This document shows positions 35,897-44,865 of a DNA stretch of 64,000 bases, in pieces. This DNA is from Paenibacillus sp. FSL R7-0337 (GTDB lineage Bacteria; Bacillota; Bacilli; Paenibacillales; Paenibacillaceae). Where the stretch lies: the NCBI RefSeq assembly GCF_037969875.1, contig NZ_CP150218.1, positions 2,604,001-2,668,000 of the forward strand. Reading direction: 5' to 3'. How positions within the stretch are numbered: the stretch's first letter is position 1; each line of letters opens with the position of its first letter. A model generated the notes under the pieces. The model saw nothing but the letters and a program-made list of their open reading frames with translations, was not told where the DNA came from and did no database searches. The translations under genes were made by a program, and so were the position numbers.

Positions 35897-36745
35897 ATGA
35901 CCTATTCGTTCGTAGTGGAGCCGCTGGCTGTCCAGGATTTCGAGAGTGAGGATGAGCGGATTGAGCGGTGCAAGGAATGGAATCTTCTCCCCGGTTCAGC
36001 CACCCGGGTCAAGACTTATCTGTACAAGCGGCAGGGCCTGACCCTGCCTTGTGAAATTGTAGGGTTCGTGGATAATCAGACGGTGGTGGTCCAGTTCGAG
36101 AATAAGCAGCAGCATTGTATCCACCCGGCCTATCTCAAAGAAATGCAGACCGCCAGCTTCGGCCAGCGCGCGCAGGCGGCGGCGGATGCACGGTCCGAGG
36201 ACCCGGCAGAAGCTGCCGGAGAAGCCGGGTTGCTGGAGAACCAGCCGGTTGAGGGTGATGCCGAGGTTCGCGGTGAGGCTGATGTGGAGGGTGCGGGAAG
36301 TGTTGGTGCAGCGGGGGGCGATGCTGCGGAGCGTTTAGAGAGTGGGAGTGCTGATGCTGCGGAAGGCGTGAGTGTTGCGGAGACAGCGGCTCCTGCAGAG
36401 AAGCCGCGTAAGCCGGCCGCCTCCAAAAAGAAGCCCGCCCTGCAGCTGCCGGAAGACAAGCTCAAGGTTACAGCGGTTGTCAAAGAATTCACGACCGTTC
36501 CCAACCATTTCTCGGATAACGATGATGAAGTAATTATCTATGACAATGTAGTGATAGAAGGGCATGAGCTGGCCATTGACGAAGTCTGGTCAAGCCACAG
36601 TGCCACGCTGAAGAAGCTGGAGCTGAAGGAGGGCGACCCCGTTTCTTTTGAAGCGAAGATTGTAGCCAAGAAGCTCTCCCAGCATCCGGTCAAATACAAA
36701 ATCAACAACCCGTCCAAGATGAAGGTGATTCAGCCGGATTCTTAA
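35897..36745 (+). CDS. Hypothetical protein with two folded ends and an acidic Ala-rich middle
   Basis: I do not recognise this 282-residue protein. Residues 1-95 look folded (KEWNLLPGSATRVKTYLYKR, IVGFVDNQTVVVQFENKQQH). Residues of about 95-185 are low in complexity (Ala/Glu/Gly), ending in a Lys/Pro-rich stretch. The last 90 residues form another compact domain (LKVTAVVKEFTTVPNHFSDN, HSATLKKLELKEGDPVSFEA) that could be an OB-like fold. The ATG at 35897 is my choice, and a GTG at 35885 is in frame. It probably shares a transcript with the YutG-like gene. Confidence 0.65.
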   Translation: MTYSFVVEPLAVQDFESEDERIERCKEWNLLPGSATRVKTYLYKRQGLTLPCEIVGFVDNQTVVVQFENKQQHCIHPAYLKEMQTASFGQRAQAAADARSEDPAEAAGEAGLLENQPVEGDAEVRGEADVEGAGSVGAAGGDAAERLESGSADAAEGVSVAETAAPAEKPRKPAASKKKPALQLPEDKLKVTAVVKEFTTVPNHFSDNDDEVIIYDNVVIEGHELAIDEVWSSHSATLKKLELKEGDPVSFEAKIVAKKLSQHPVKYKINNPSKMKVIQPDS

Positions 36746-36785
36746 GAATGGGAATAACCGCAGGCCGCTGGACGACACAGGCAAC

Positions 36786-37370
36786 TTATTGTCTAGGCAG
36801 AGCCTCCAGCGGCTGCGGTCCCATCTGATTGCGTTCGAGGAGGATAGTGATATCCTCTATCAGCTTTTTGGCCGAAATAGGCAGTGAGTGTGTAATCCAC
36901 CATTCCATGACTCCCACAGCAGCAGAGGCCATAAAATGCAGCAACATCTCCTTGTTCATCCCCCGGTTCACACCATCCATATCGATCTGCTCCGCCAGTC
37001 CTTCCATCAGCATTGCATGCAGACGGCTTCTTAAGGCAGGAATGCCGCTGTTATTAATTAATGTAATGAAGACGGTGGCATGCTGCTCCACATACTCAGC
37101 CGTACGCAGCAGAGGACCGGAAGAGGTGAAATCCAGATTCTCCTGGACGCCCATACAGCGGTCACGCAGCTCCGTCATTTCCTTCTCAACACACTGATCC
37201 AGCAGATCATATTTGTCTACAAAATGCAGATAGATAGTCCCTCTGCTGACATTAGCCCGCTCCGCAATCTCATGTACCGTAATCTGCTCAAAGCCCTTCT
37301 CTTCCATCAGACTAAGAAACGCCTTAAAAATAGCCTCCCGCGTCTTCCCGATCCGCCTGTCCACCGCCAT
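36786..37370 (-). CDS. TetR/AcrR family transcriptional regulator
   Basis: The 194-residue protein has an N-terminal TetR helix-turn-helix (TREAIFKAFLSLMEEKGFEQ, ITVHEIAERANVSRGTIYLH) and a TetR_C-type ligand domain. The C-terminal helices (MEWWITHSLPISAKKLIEDI) resemble the YhgD-like group that controls efflux or membrane proteins. There is no clear partner gene. It faces the repeat-rich region on one side and converges with the unknown gene at 36745. Confidence 0.88.
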   Translation of the reverse strand: MAVDRRIGKTREAIFKAFLSLMEEKGFEQITVHEIAERANVSRGTIYLHFVDKYDLLDQCVEKEMTELRDRCMGVQENLDFTSSGPLLRTAEYVEQHATVFITLINNSGIPALRSRLHAMLMEGLAEQIDMDGVNRGMNKEMLLHFMASAAVGVMEWWITHSLPISAKKLIEDITILLERNQMGPQPLEALPRQ

Positions 37371-37450
37371 CCCTTTTACCTCTCCTTCGCCTGAGCACTA
37401 TAGTTGCATTCATTATATTTAACAGTTGTTCAAAAAACAACAGGCGTGTA

Positions 37451-37858
37451 AAATTCAGGGGCACTTGTGCTCTTCATTCACGTTTCCCGCCCGCTTTCGG
37501 CTAATTCAGGTGCACTTGTGCTCTTCATTTTCACTTCCCGCCGACTTTTAGCTAATTCAGGTGTATTTGTGCTCTTCATTTTCGCCTATAGCCGACTTTT
37601 GACTAATTCAGGTGCACTTGTGCTCTTCATTCACGCTTCCCGCCCACTTTTGGCTAATTCAGGTGCACTTGTGCTCTTCATTTTCGCCTATAGCCGACTT
37701 TTGACTAATTCAGGTGCACTTGTGCTCTTCATTCACGCTTCCCGCCCGCTTTCGGCTAATTCAGGTGTACTTGTGCTCTTCATTCACGCTCCCCGGCCAC
37801 TTTCGCCGAATTAAGGTGCACTTGTGCTCTTCATTCAGACTGCTCAAAGGGATTTATC
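37451..37858. repeat. 51-bp tandem repeat array, eight copies
   Basis: Units begin at 37451, 37502, 37553, 37604, 37655, 37706, 37757 and 37808, exactly 51 bases apart. The core is AATTCAGGTGCACTTGTGCT followed by CTTCATTTTCGCC or CTTCATTCACGC. Two unit subtypes alternate irregularly. The core aligns with that of the array at 22315 (AATTCAAGTGTACTTATAC). A reading frame stays open only because 51 is divisible by three. Confidence 0.95.
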
Positions 37859-37914
37859 CCTTTCATTTCGGATCATCCGCCACTTTCTGGTGAATCAAAG
37901 GGATTTATCCCTTT
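37845..37914. repeat. Two 51-bp-spaced copies of a palindromic variant
   Basis: CAAAGGGATTTATCCCTTT occurs at 37845 and 37896, again exactly 51 bases apart. The second copy is preceded by TTTCTGGTGAAT, the same flank used in the array at 22315. The stem AAAGGGAT/ATCCCTTT is perfect but unrelated in sequence to the other stems. Confidence 0.85.
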
Positions 37915-38206
37915 GAATATCACATCTCACCACTTACAGCTAACTTTGGAGGAGGAATGAGTAGTGTTGTTGACAGGCTGCAAACTTCACCAATAAATTA
38001 GTCATTTCTTTCAGGTGTTCCAATAGTCGAGGTTTCCAGAAGAGTGTGAGGGCAACAATAGGTTAATGAGCGGTTTTCGGTCAGCAGGTTGTGTGCAGCG
38101 GGGCATCAGCAGCGGGTATAAGCGGAGGGTTATGAGCATTGAATTAGGGCTACGTGTTGTGAGCTGTGAGTTGCATGTTATGGGCTACGTTTCGTAAGTT
38201 GCGTGT

Positions 38207-38330
38207 AATGAGCTACGTGTAATGAGCTATGTGTGATGAGCTATGTGTGATGAGCTATGTGTGATGAGCTATGTGTGATGAACTGCGTGTGATGAGCCAC
38301 GCGCATGTGTGATTAACTACATGTGATGAA
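38207..38330. repeat. 14-bp tandem repeat
   Basis: The unit ATGAGCTATGTGTG occurs in several exact copies between 38222 and 38277, with diverged copies on both sides (ATGAGCTACGTGTA, ATGAACTGCGTGTG). Similar words extend back to about 38145. With a 14-base period no frame remains meaningful. Confidence 0.85.
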
Positions 38331-38404
38331 ATGCAGGTTAGTGGCAGCAGAGTACAATATCTTGTAATCTGCTGCCAGCAGCCTGCACCGTTCCTCGCGC
38401 AGGC

Positions 38405-39439
38405 CTACTCCACAGCCGTGAAAAGGAGGCTGCCGCCAGGCCCGGCCTCCGTCTCGGCCGCCCGCCCCCGGCGCACCAGCTCGGCCAGGTGGGCCAGCGC
38501 CTCGCTCATGGCGAACCGCATCTGGTGCGCTGTCGCGACCCGGCTGCGGAACAGCCCCTCGCAGACCGCGAACCCGCTCTGCGGTCCGCCTGCGAGCAGC
38601 GCGGCTGTAGTATCCAGCCGCTCCTCATGATGCCGGAGCAGGCTGTCCGCCCGCGCCGTGAACCCCGGGAACGGTTCCCGGTGGCCCGGGAACGCCAGCG
38701 TAACCCGCAGGCTGCGCAGCTCCTGCAGCCCCTCCAGGAACGTCAGCAGCGGCTGCGGATCGCTGCCCGGCTGCAGGCCGACATTGGGCGAAATCTGCGG
38801 CAGCACAGCATCGCCGCAGAGGATCTGCCCGCTGCCGCCGTGGTAGAACGACACATGCCCCGGCGCATGCCCGCCTGTGATAATGGGCTGCCATTTCCGG
38901 CTGCCCATCACAAACGGCTCCGCGGCATTGATATAGGTGACCTCAGGCTGCGGGGTCACCTCAGGCAGGAAGCTATCCAGATGCTCCCGGATACCCGCAA
39001 GCCACTCCTCCGGCATCCCATGCCGCCGGAAAAAGAGCGGCAGCGCCTCATTCAGAATCGCCGCTTCCCCCCAGGCCAGACCGGCCTCGGCATGCGCCCG
39101 TTCGCTCATCCATACCCGCGCTCCGCTGCGGGACTGCATCCAGCCCGCCAGCCCGTAATGGTCGGGATGATGGTGGGTCACCACGATATCCCGCACCTGC
39201 GTCCAGGTAAGGCTCAGTGCCTCAAGCACCCCCTGCCAGGCAAGCTCGGCAGCAGGTGTATGCGGGCCTGGATCAATGACCGTAACCCTGCCGTCCTTAT
39301 CCGGCAGCAGATAGCTGTTAACCTGGCGCAGCGGCAGCCCCATTGGCACCGATACCTGAAGAACTCCGCCGTCCCAAGCTTGAATAATCTCCTTGTTCAA
39401 CCTTCCTCCGCCTCCTCTAAGCCCTCTCCCTGATGCCAT
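38405..39439 (-). CDS. Metallo-beta-lactamase-fold hydrolase
   Basis: The 344-residue protein carries the metal-binding motif THHHPDH (near residue 91), then GGHAPGH, CGDAVLP and FPGHREPF, as in glyoxalase II-like or YflN-like hydrolases with a C-terminal winged-helix-like domain. The substrate is unknown. The start at 39439 lies two bases after the methyltransferase stop, so the two are coupled. The GC content is clearly higher than in neighbouring genes, especially at the 3' end. Confidence 0.88.
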   Translation of the reverse strand: MASGRGLRGGGGRLNKEIIQAWDGGVLQVSVPMGLPLRQVNSYLLPDKDGRVTVIDPGPHTPAAELAWQGVLEALSLTWTQVRDIVVTHHHPDHYGLAGWMQSRSGARVWMSERAHAEAGLAWGEAAILNEALPLFFRRHGMPEEWLAGIREHLDSFLPEVTPQPEVTYINAAEPFVMGSRKWQPIITGGHAPGHVSFYHGGSGQILCGDAVLPQISPNVGLQPGSDPQPLLTFLEGLQELRSLRVTLAFPGHREPFPGFTARADSLLRHHEERLDTTAALLAGGPQSGFAVCEGLFRSRVATAHQMRFAMSEALAHLAELVRRGRAAETEAGPGGSLLFTAVE

Positions 39440-39441
39440 CT

Positions 39442-40179
39442 CTAAGGTCTACCTCCCATGAAGATCATGCGGGCCGAGGATTCAGCGTTATATTCCTCTT
39501 CATCGTAGCCGCCGTGAACAGTATCCAGCCGCAGCCCGGCAGCGGCAAGCATTCTGCGGAAATCCTCCAGCGTGTAGAGCTTTACCCGTTCCTGGCACTT
39601 GCGGGCCGGAGCGTTACCGGCCTTCGAGGTCAGCAGAATATCCTTCTTCACATACCCCTCCTCGATCCGGCGGGTCTCGTCAATCCGAACATCTCCGTCC
39701 TCCCGGACCGAATGGGGCACCAAATGGCGGATGACGTAAGCCGGGTTCAGGAAATCAATGATGAACCGGCCCCCCGGCTTCAGCATCCGGCAAATCTCCT
39801 TAAGCACCTTAATCTGCTCCTCATCCTCTTCAAAATATCCGAAGGAAGTGAACAAATTGACCACAGCATCGAAGCCGCCCGCAAGCGGAAGCTCCCGCAT
39901 ATCCGATTGCAGCCAGGTAACCTGTTCTGCCCCAGCCTGCGCACGCGCCTCACGCAGCAGCACCTTCGACAGATCCACACCTGTTACTTCATAGCCAGCC
40001 TGTGACAGAGCCAGTGAATGGCGGCCCATGCCGCAGCAGAGGTCCAGCACCTTCGCGCCCCGGGGCAGGCCAAGCCACTGGATCATGCTCTCCACCTCAT
40101 GACGCGCACCGCTGAAATCCCTGTGTCTGTATACAATCAGATAGTCCTCGCCAAAACATTTCTCATACCACTCACTCAT
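39442..40179 (-). CDS. Class I SAM-dependent methyltransferase
   Basis: The 245-residue protein shows motif I (VLDLCCGMGRHSLALSQAG), motif II (VTGVDLSKVLL), DAVVNLFTSFGYF and LKPGGRFIIDFLNP. This is the general small-molecule methyltransferase type. I chose the ATG at 40179 (MSEWYEKCFG), since further in-frame starts at 40200 and 40212 add only basic residues. The metallo-hydrolase follows after two bases. The substrate is unknown. Confidence 0.88.
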   Translation of the reverse strand: MSEWYEKCFGEDYLIVYRHRDFSGARHEVESMIQWLGLPRGAKVLDLCCGMGRHSLALSQAGYEVTGVDLSKVLLREARAQAGAEQVTWLQSDMRELPLAGGFDAVVNLFTSFGYFEEDEEQIKVLKEICRMLKPGGRFIIDFLNPAYVIRHLVPHSVREDGDVRIDETRRIEEGYVKKDILLTSKAGNAPARKCQERVKLYTLEDFRRMLAAAGLRLDTVHGGYDEEEYNAESSARMIFMGGRP

Positions 40180-40394
40180 CTCTCTTCTAACTCCCTCCAT
40201 ACTCCGCTTCACCGCACGGGCTTATCCCTGTCTCTAATAACGCCTATTGTACCGCCTTTTACTGTAGAAGCCCAGCGAAGTCACAGACCTGCAACACATA
40301 ATCATTTATTTATAATTAAAGGAACAGGATCACTGTGCGGATAAAAAACGTATGATCTCGCAGCGTATATGTATTCAGTTTTCCGCATAACAAA

Positions 40395-40426
40395 CAGCAG
40401 TCCCGGTACTTCCGCCGGGACTGCTG
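40395..40426 (-). terminator. Terminator of the GH13 gene
   Basis: CAGCAGTCCCGG (40395-40406) pairs with CCGGGACTGCTG (40415-40426) in a perfect 12-bp stem. TTTGTT follows on the minus strand. Confidence 0.8.
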
Positions 40427-40459
40427 CACATCTCCAGATCCGGTTGTAGGTTCGTTCGC

Positions 40460-42166
40460 TTAAGCAGAACCCTGATCTAACCGCTGCAGATACACGCGCG
40501 CTTCATAAGGGCGTAGCTTCAACTGCTGGAGATCTTCCTCCTTGGCAGGCTCATAATTGGAGATCAGCAGCTCCAGCTTCGCGGCAGTCTGGAATTCCTC
40601 CGGCAGCTCGAAGACCGGCTCATGTCCGAAGAAATTCAGAATCACGAGCAGGCGCTGATCCTCCAGCGTCCGGGTATAGGCATAGATTTCGGGATGCTCC
40701 TCCAGCAAGAGTCCGTATTCACCATAGACGATGACCTGATGTTTTTTGCGGAGCTGGATCAGCTTCTTATAATAGTTGTAAATAGAGTCCGGGTCCTTGA
40801 CGCTGCTGGCCGCGTTAATCTCCCGGGAGTTCGAGTTGACCCTGATCCAGGGCGTACCTGTGGTGAACCCGCCTTCCTCACCATCATCCCATTGCATCGG
40901 AGTCCGGGCATTGTCACGGCTCTTGGTATGAATCGCGGCCATGATGTCGGCTTCGGGAACACCGGCGTTACGCTTGTCCTCATAATAGTTCAAGGTCTCC
41001 ACATCCCGGTAATCATCGATCGACTCGAAGGCTACATTGGTCATACCGATCTCCTCGCCCTGATAAATATACGGTGTGCCTTCAAGCATATGAATGAAGG
41101 TGGCGAGCATCTTGGCCGACGGGACCCGGTAGTACAGGTCATCGCCGAACCGCGAGACCGAGCGCGGCTGGTCATGGTTACACAGATAGTTGGCATTCCA
41201 GCCCCGGTTATGCAGGACGGTCTGCCAATCGCTGATGATCGCCTTAAGATCTGTCAGCTTCCAGGGCACCACATCCCATTTCCCGCTGCCCGGCGAGGCG
41301 GCATCCAGATTCATATGCTCGAACTGAAAGGTCATATTCAGCTCACGGCGTCCGTCACCGACATAATCCAGCGCCTGCTCCGGCCCAAGCCCCGAGGTCT
41401 CCCCTACCGTCATGATGTCGTAGTAATAGAGCACCTGATCGTGCAGATTCTGCAGCAGGGTATGCACATGATTCAGGTTGGAGAACATGTCATAGGCGCG
41501 GACCGTCGGAGTACCGCCAGGATTCAGGGCATCCGGATAGCCCTCTGCCTTCACAATATGGGCAATGGCATCGAAGCGGAAGCCGTCCACCCCCTTCTTC
41601 AGCCACCACTGCACCATCTCGTGCAGCTTATCAATAACCGCCGGATTCTCCCAGTTGAGATCGGGCTGGAACCGGGAGTACAGGTGCAGATAATATTCAT
41701 CCGTCCGGGGGTCCAGCTCCCAGACCGAGCCGCTGAAGTAGGATTCCCAGTTGTTCGGGGGGCCGCCGTTTTTACCTTTGCGCCAGATATAATAGTCCCG
41801 CTTGGGATTGTCCTTCGAGCTTCTCGATTCCACGAACCACGGATGCTCATGCGAGGTATGATTCAGCACCAGATCCATCATCAGCTTCATGCCGCGGGAA
41901 TGCATCTCGCGCAGCAGCTCATCGAAATCAGCCATCGTGCCGAATTCCTTCATAATGTCGCAGTAGTCGCTGATATCATAGCCATTGTCATGGTTCGGGG
42001 ATTTATAAATCGGGCAGACCCAGATCACATCCACGCCGAGCTCCTGCAAGTAATCAAGCTTCGACAAGATCCCGCGCAGATCTCCAATTCCGTCGCCGTT
42101 ACTGTCCATGAAGCTAATCGGATAAATCTGGTAGACTACGCTCTCTTTCCACCATTTAGGGTTCAA
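40460..42166 (-). CDS. GH13 alpha-glucosidase (oligo-1,6-glucosidase type)
   Basis: This intracellular enzyme hydrolyses short alpha-glucosides. The 568-residue protein has the TIM-barrel signatures of the MalL/oligo-1,6-glucosidase group: a calcium-type loop DSNGDGIGD, DLVLNHTSHEHPWF, QPDLNWENP, nucleophile Asp199 in GFRFDAI, acid Glu256 in TVGETSG and Asp332 in NHDQPR. The start MNPKWWKESVVYQIYP is classic. No signal peptide is present. Its own terminator follows, and no sugar transporter is adjacent. Trehalose-6-phosphate hydrolase is a less likely alternative. Confidence 0.92.
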   Translation of the reverse strand: MNPKWWKESVVYQIYPISFMDSNGDGIGDLRGILSKLDYLQELGVDVIWVCPIYKSPNHDNGYDISDYCDIMKEFGTMADFDELLREMHSRGMKLMMDLVLNHTSHEHPWFVESRSSKDNPKRDYYIWRKGKNGGPPNNWESYFSGSVWELDPRTDEYYLHLYSRFQPDLNWENPAVIDKLHEMVQWWLKKGVDGFRFDAIAHIVKAEGYPDALNPGGTPTVRAYDMFSNLNHVHTLLQNLHDQVLYYYDIMTVGETSGLGPEQALDYVGDGRRELNMTFQFEHMNLDAASPGSGKWDVVPWKLTDLKAIISDWQTVLHNRGWNANYLCNHDQPRSVSRFGDDLYYRVPSAKMLATFIHMLEGTPYIYQGEEIGMTNVAFESIDDYRDVETLNYYEDKRNAGVPEADIMAAIHTKSRDNARTPMQWDDGEEGGFTTGTPWIRVNSNSREINAASSVKDPDSIYNYYKKLIQLRKKHQVIVYGEYGLLLEEHPEIYAYTRTLEDQRLLVILNFFGHEPVFELPEEFQTAAKLELLISNYEPAKEEDLQQLKLRPYEARVYLQRLDQGSA

Positions 42167-42340
42167 TTCAGACGCCTCCGCTCTTGATTCCTGTTGTATA
42201 AGACATTTAATATATCTTAACCATACTCACTGAAGTGAATAACAATTTATTTTAAAGACATGCGCCGCTCCCTTCGCCATCAAGCAGAGAAGAGCCGTCT
42301 TTCATTAAGGGATTTCCAACCTTTTGGATCATTGCTGCAC

Positions 42341-42371
42341 AAAAATGCGGGGTACCCGATCGGGTACCCCG
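42341..42371 (-). terminator. Terminator of the collagen-like gene
   Basis: A perfect 24-bp palindrome (42348-42371, core GGGTACCCGATCGGGTACCC) is followed on the minus strand by CATTTTTG. It lies 50 bases after the stop. Confidence 0.8.
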
Positions 42372-42421
42372 TTCCTTTAGAAAACCGCTCTCTATCAAGC
42401 AGTTTGGTCTGTTTTAACCTG

Positions 42422-43576
42422 CTATGCAAGCTGTTTAATTACAATCGAAGCATTGACATTGGCTTGCGTCCCTCCAGCCAGCGTCTGCAATGTGACAGCA
42501 GCAGCCGAGCTGTGGTTCCGAAGCGTCAGTACATCTCCAGAGGACAAGGCAAGGATAGCTTGCCCAGTGTTCTGCTGGGTTCCTGCACCTGAACCGTAGA
42601 CTGTTCCCGGAACCTGCGCCCCGTTCACGAATAATGCAAATTGGCTGGGCTCCACTCCGGACACGGAGAAATTAACCTCATAACTCCCTGCATTAGTTAC
42701 CGAAATTGTAGTTGTACCAGGGGCATGTGTAATCCCGGGGGTCAGCAGTCCGTTCGTATCAAAAGACACATCTGCCTCAATCGGCACTACCTGCGCGCCA
42801 AGGTTATAGACGTAACCGAACTGGGCAATTCCTCCCGCTGCCCCTGTAGCACCTGCGGGCCCTGCTGTGCCCGTAGCACCGGTTGCCCCCGCTGGCCCGG
42901 CAGCTCCCGTTGCACCGGCTGGTCCCGCTGGGCCTATAGCTCCCGCTGCTCCGGCTGGCCCCGCTGGGCCTATAGCTCCCGCTGCTCCGGCTGGCCCTGC
43001 CGGACCTATAGCTCCCGCTGCTCCGGCAGGTCCCGCCGGGCCTGCCGGACCGATGCCGCCTAGCGCCCCGGCGGCCCCTAACGCTCCGGCTGTGCCCGCT
43101 GCTCCCAGTGCGCCTTGTGCTCCTGCTGCTCCCAGCGCTCCTGCTGCTCCGGCTGCCCCCAGAAGCCCTGCAGCCCCGGCGGCTCCACGGGCACCTGCTG
43201 CTCCGGCCGCTCCGCCTGCTCCTGCTGCTCCCAGTGCTCCCGCTGCTCCGGCCGCTCCCAGCGCTCCCGCTGCTCCCGCTGCTCCCAAGGCTCCCGCTGC
43301 TCCGGCCGCTCCCAGCGCTCCGGCGGCTCCCGCTGCCCCCGCTGCTCCCAAGGCTTCTACTGCTCCAGCCGCCTCCAAGGCTCCTGCTGCTCCTGCTGCT
43401 CCCAAAGCACCTAATGGAATATTAACGCGGACAATTTGCTTTTTGACAATAATCTTCTTGCAGTTGCATTTGTTGTCCTTCCGTTTTCTCGCGGGACGTT
43501 TCGCTCTTGGCAGAGGGCATCCTGCATGTTCCTCTGTGCAACTCCGTTTTTTCCTCTTTTGTTCCATACTCCCCAT
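42422..43576 (-). CDS. Collagen-like exosporium-type protein (BclA-like)
   Basis: The 384-residue protein has a basic, Cys-containing head (KRKDNKCNCKKIIVKKQIVR) and then roughly 70 Gly-x-y triplets. The first two thirds are Gly-Ala-Ala and Gly-Ala-Leu triplets with almost no proline. The last third is Gly-Pro-Ala. The C-terminal domain of about 130 residues (AQFGYVYNLGAQVVPIEADV, GSYEVNFSVSGVEPSQFALF) matches the BclA-type TNF-like head of spore-surface filaments. AGGAGGTGAGGGAT precedes the ATG at 43576. Expression during sporulation is probable. Confidence 0.88.
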   Translation of the reverse strand: MGSMEQKRKKRSCTEEHAGCPLPRAKRPARKRKDNKCNCKKIIVKKQIVRVNIPLGALGAAGAAGALEAAGAVEALGAAGAAGAAGALGAAGAAGALGAAGAAGALGAAGAAGALGAAGAGGAAGAAGARGAAGAAGLLGAAGAAGALGAAGAQGALGAAGTAGALGAAGALGGIGPAGPAGPAGAAGAIGPAGPAGAAGAIGPAGPAGAAGAIGPAGPAGATGAAGPAGATGATGTAGPAGATGAAGGIAQFGYVYNLGAQVVPIEADVSFDTNGLLTPGITHAPGTTTISVTNAGSYEVNFSVSGVEPSQFALFVNGAQVPGTVYGSGAGTQQNTGQAILALSSGDVLTLRNHSSAAAVTLQTLAGGTQANVNASIVIKQLA

Positions 43577-43758
43577 ATCCCTCACCTCCTATAGACTCTA
43601 TGTATCCTACTCCATACACCCAAGAGGGGCATGGACATTTATCCCGTAGGCATATATTTATTTTGGGTAAACCGGCCTGCGATTGCCCCAATGATCATAT
43701 TTGATCGCAGTTCGTCTACTTCTGCTATATGGAGTGCAATGGAACCCGTTCAAAATGC

Positions 43759-43797
43759 AAAAAAAGTATTCGATTGCATAAACTGCAATCGAATACT
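43759..43797 (-). terminator. Terminator of the HAD phosphatase gene
   Basis: AGTATTCGATTGCA (43765-43778) pairs perfectly with TGCAATCGAATACT (43784-43797), and six T follow on the minus strand. A second hairpin nearer the gene (CTTACC at 43807 with GGTAAG at 43834) has no T-run. Confidence 0.85.
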
Positions 43798-43892
43798 CGT
43801 CTAAGCCTTACCACTCCGGGCAACGCCCCTGGAGGTAAGCATATCCTCTCGTAAGTTCAATGAAATGAGACACAGCAACCGAGTTCTCCTGC

Positions 43893-44663
43893 CTACAGCA
43901 GCCCGACCATCTTCAAGCCTTCATAGATGCCGTCCTCACGGACAGACTTCGTAATGAAGGAGGCGGCCGCCTTCGCTGCCGTCTCGCCGTTGCCCATGGC
44001 AATGCCATACCCGACATACCCCAGCATCTCCACATCATTCAGGCCATCGCCAAAAGCATAGACCTCTTCCTTCTCCACCCCGATCACCTTCAGCATCTCC
44101 GCGATCCCGTTCGCTTTGGAGCCGTTGCCGGGCAGCACATCCATACACAGCGGGTGCCAGCGGATGAAATTCAGCTCCGGGTACCGCCCGGCGTAGACCA
44201 CCTGACTCTCCTGCGGACAGAAGATCATCGCCTGGTAAATGTCATTCTTCAGAAAATATCCCGCATCATGCGTTGGAAATACCAGCTTCAGCGAACCGAC
44301 GCTCGTATTGATGTACTCATGATCGGCCACATTCACTCTCATGCCCGCCGTATCTGTATACGCAACAGGTTGATCCAGCTTCTCCGCGAACAAGGTCAGC
44401 TCCTCCAGCACGCTGGTCGCAATCGGGTTCTTGTACACTGGCTTCCCTTCATAGACCACATACTGCCCGTTCAGCGAGACATACGAGTCAATCCCCAGCT
44501 CCTCGCGCAGCCCCTCGAACATATAATCCGCTCTTCCGGTAGCAATCGCTACATGGTGCCCGCGTCTCTTCAGCTCCGCTATTGCTTCTCTGGTGGAAGC
44601 CGGAATATTCTTGTCTTCATCATAGATCGTACCGTCAATATCGAAAAATATCGTTTTCTTCAA
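43893..44663 (-). CDS. Cof-type HAD phosphatase
   Basis: This HAD-superfamily phosphatase is about 256 residues. Motif I is FFDIDGTIYDED, motif II is IATGRADYMF, a conserved Lys follows in GNGSKANGI, and motif III is AFGDGLNDVEMLGYVGYGIAMGNG. Cof-type enzymes dephosphorylate sugar phosphates and flavin precursors. The TTG at 44663 has AGAAGGGAAGG upstream and fits the family's LKKTIFFDIDGT start. A GTG seven codons earlier lacks a ribosome binding site. It lies downstream of the nif operon but behind the nif terminator. Confidence 0.9.
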   Translation of the reverse strand: MKKTIFFDIDGTIYDEDKNIPASTREAIAELKRRGHHVAIATGRADYMFEGLREELGIDSYVSLNGQYVVYEGKPVYKNPIATSVLEELTLFAEKLDQPVAYTDTAGMRVNVADHEYINTSVGSLKLVFPTHDAGYFLKNDIYQAMIFCPQESQVVYAGRYPELNFIRWHPLCMDVLPGNGSKANGIAEMLKVIGVEKEEVYAFGDGLNDVEMLGYVGYGIAMGNGETAAKAAASFITKSVREDGIYEGLKMVGLL

Positions 44664-44797
44664 AGTGATGCCTTCCCTTCTCACATACGCTCTGCCTATT
44701 TACAGCCTGCTCAAATTGTAACAAAATCCTCCGTCAAAGTGGAGTCTATTCTCCCGGGCACCCTGCCAGACCAGGATATCATCAGCCGTTGTATTCC

Positions 44798-44840
44798 AAA
44801 AAAAGCTGCGCCGCACTCCACATGGAGGACAGCCCAGCTT
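44798..44840 (-). terminator. Terminator of the nif operon
   Basis: On the minus strand AAGCTGGGCTGTCCTCC, loop ATGT, GGAGTGCGGCGCAGCTT, then seven T in all. It lies 26 bases after the nifV stop. Confidence 0.82.
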
Positions 44841-44865
44841 AAGCATCCGCATATTTAAAAATATA

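Noticed and set aside
37467..37814. Protein-coding gene made of 17-residue repeats
   Set aside because: The frame is open only because the 51-bp repeat is divisible by three. No ribosome binding site or non-repeat domain is present. The same applies to 22249-22629.
40622..42187. 521-codon frame antisense to the glucosidase gene
   Set aside because: GH13 catalytic motifs on the minus strand are complete, and the antisense frame has no start signal.
42867..43649. Pro/Ala-rich frame antisense to the collagen-like gene
   Set aside because: It is the mirror of Gly-Ala triplets. The minus strand has a strong ribosome binding site and a BclA-like C-terminal domain.
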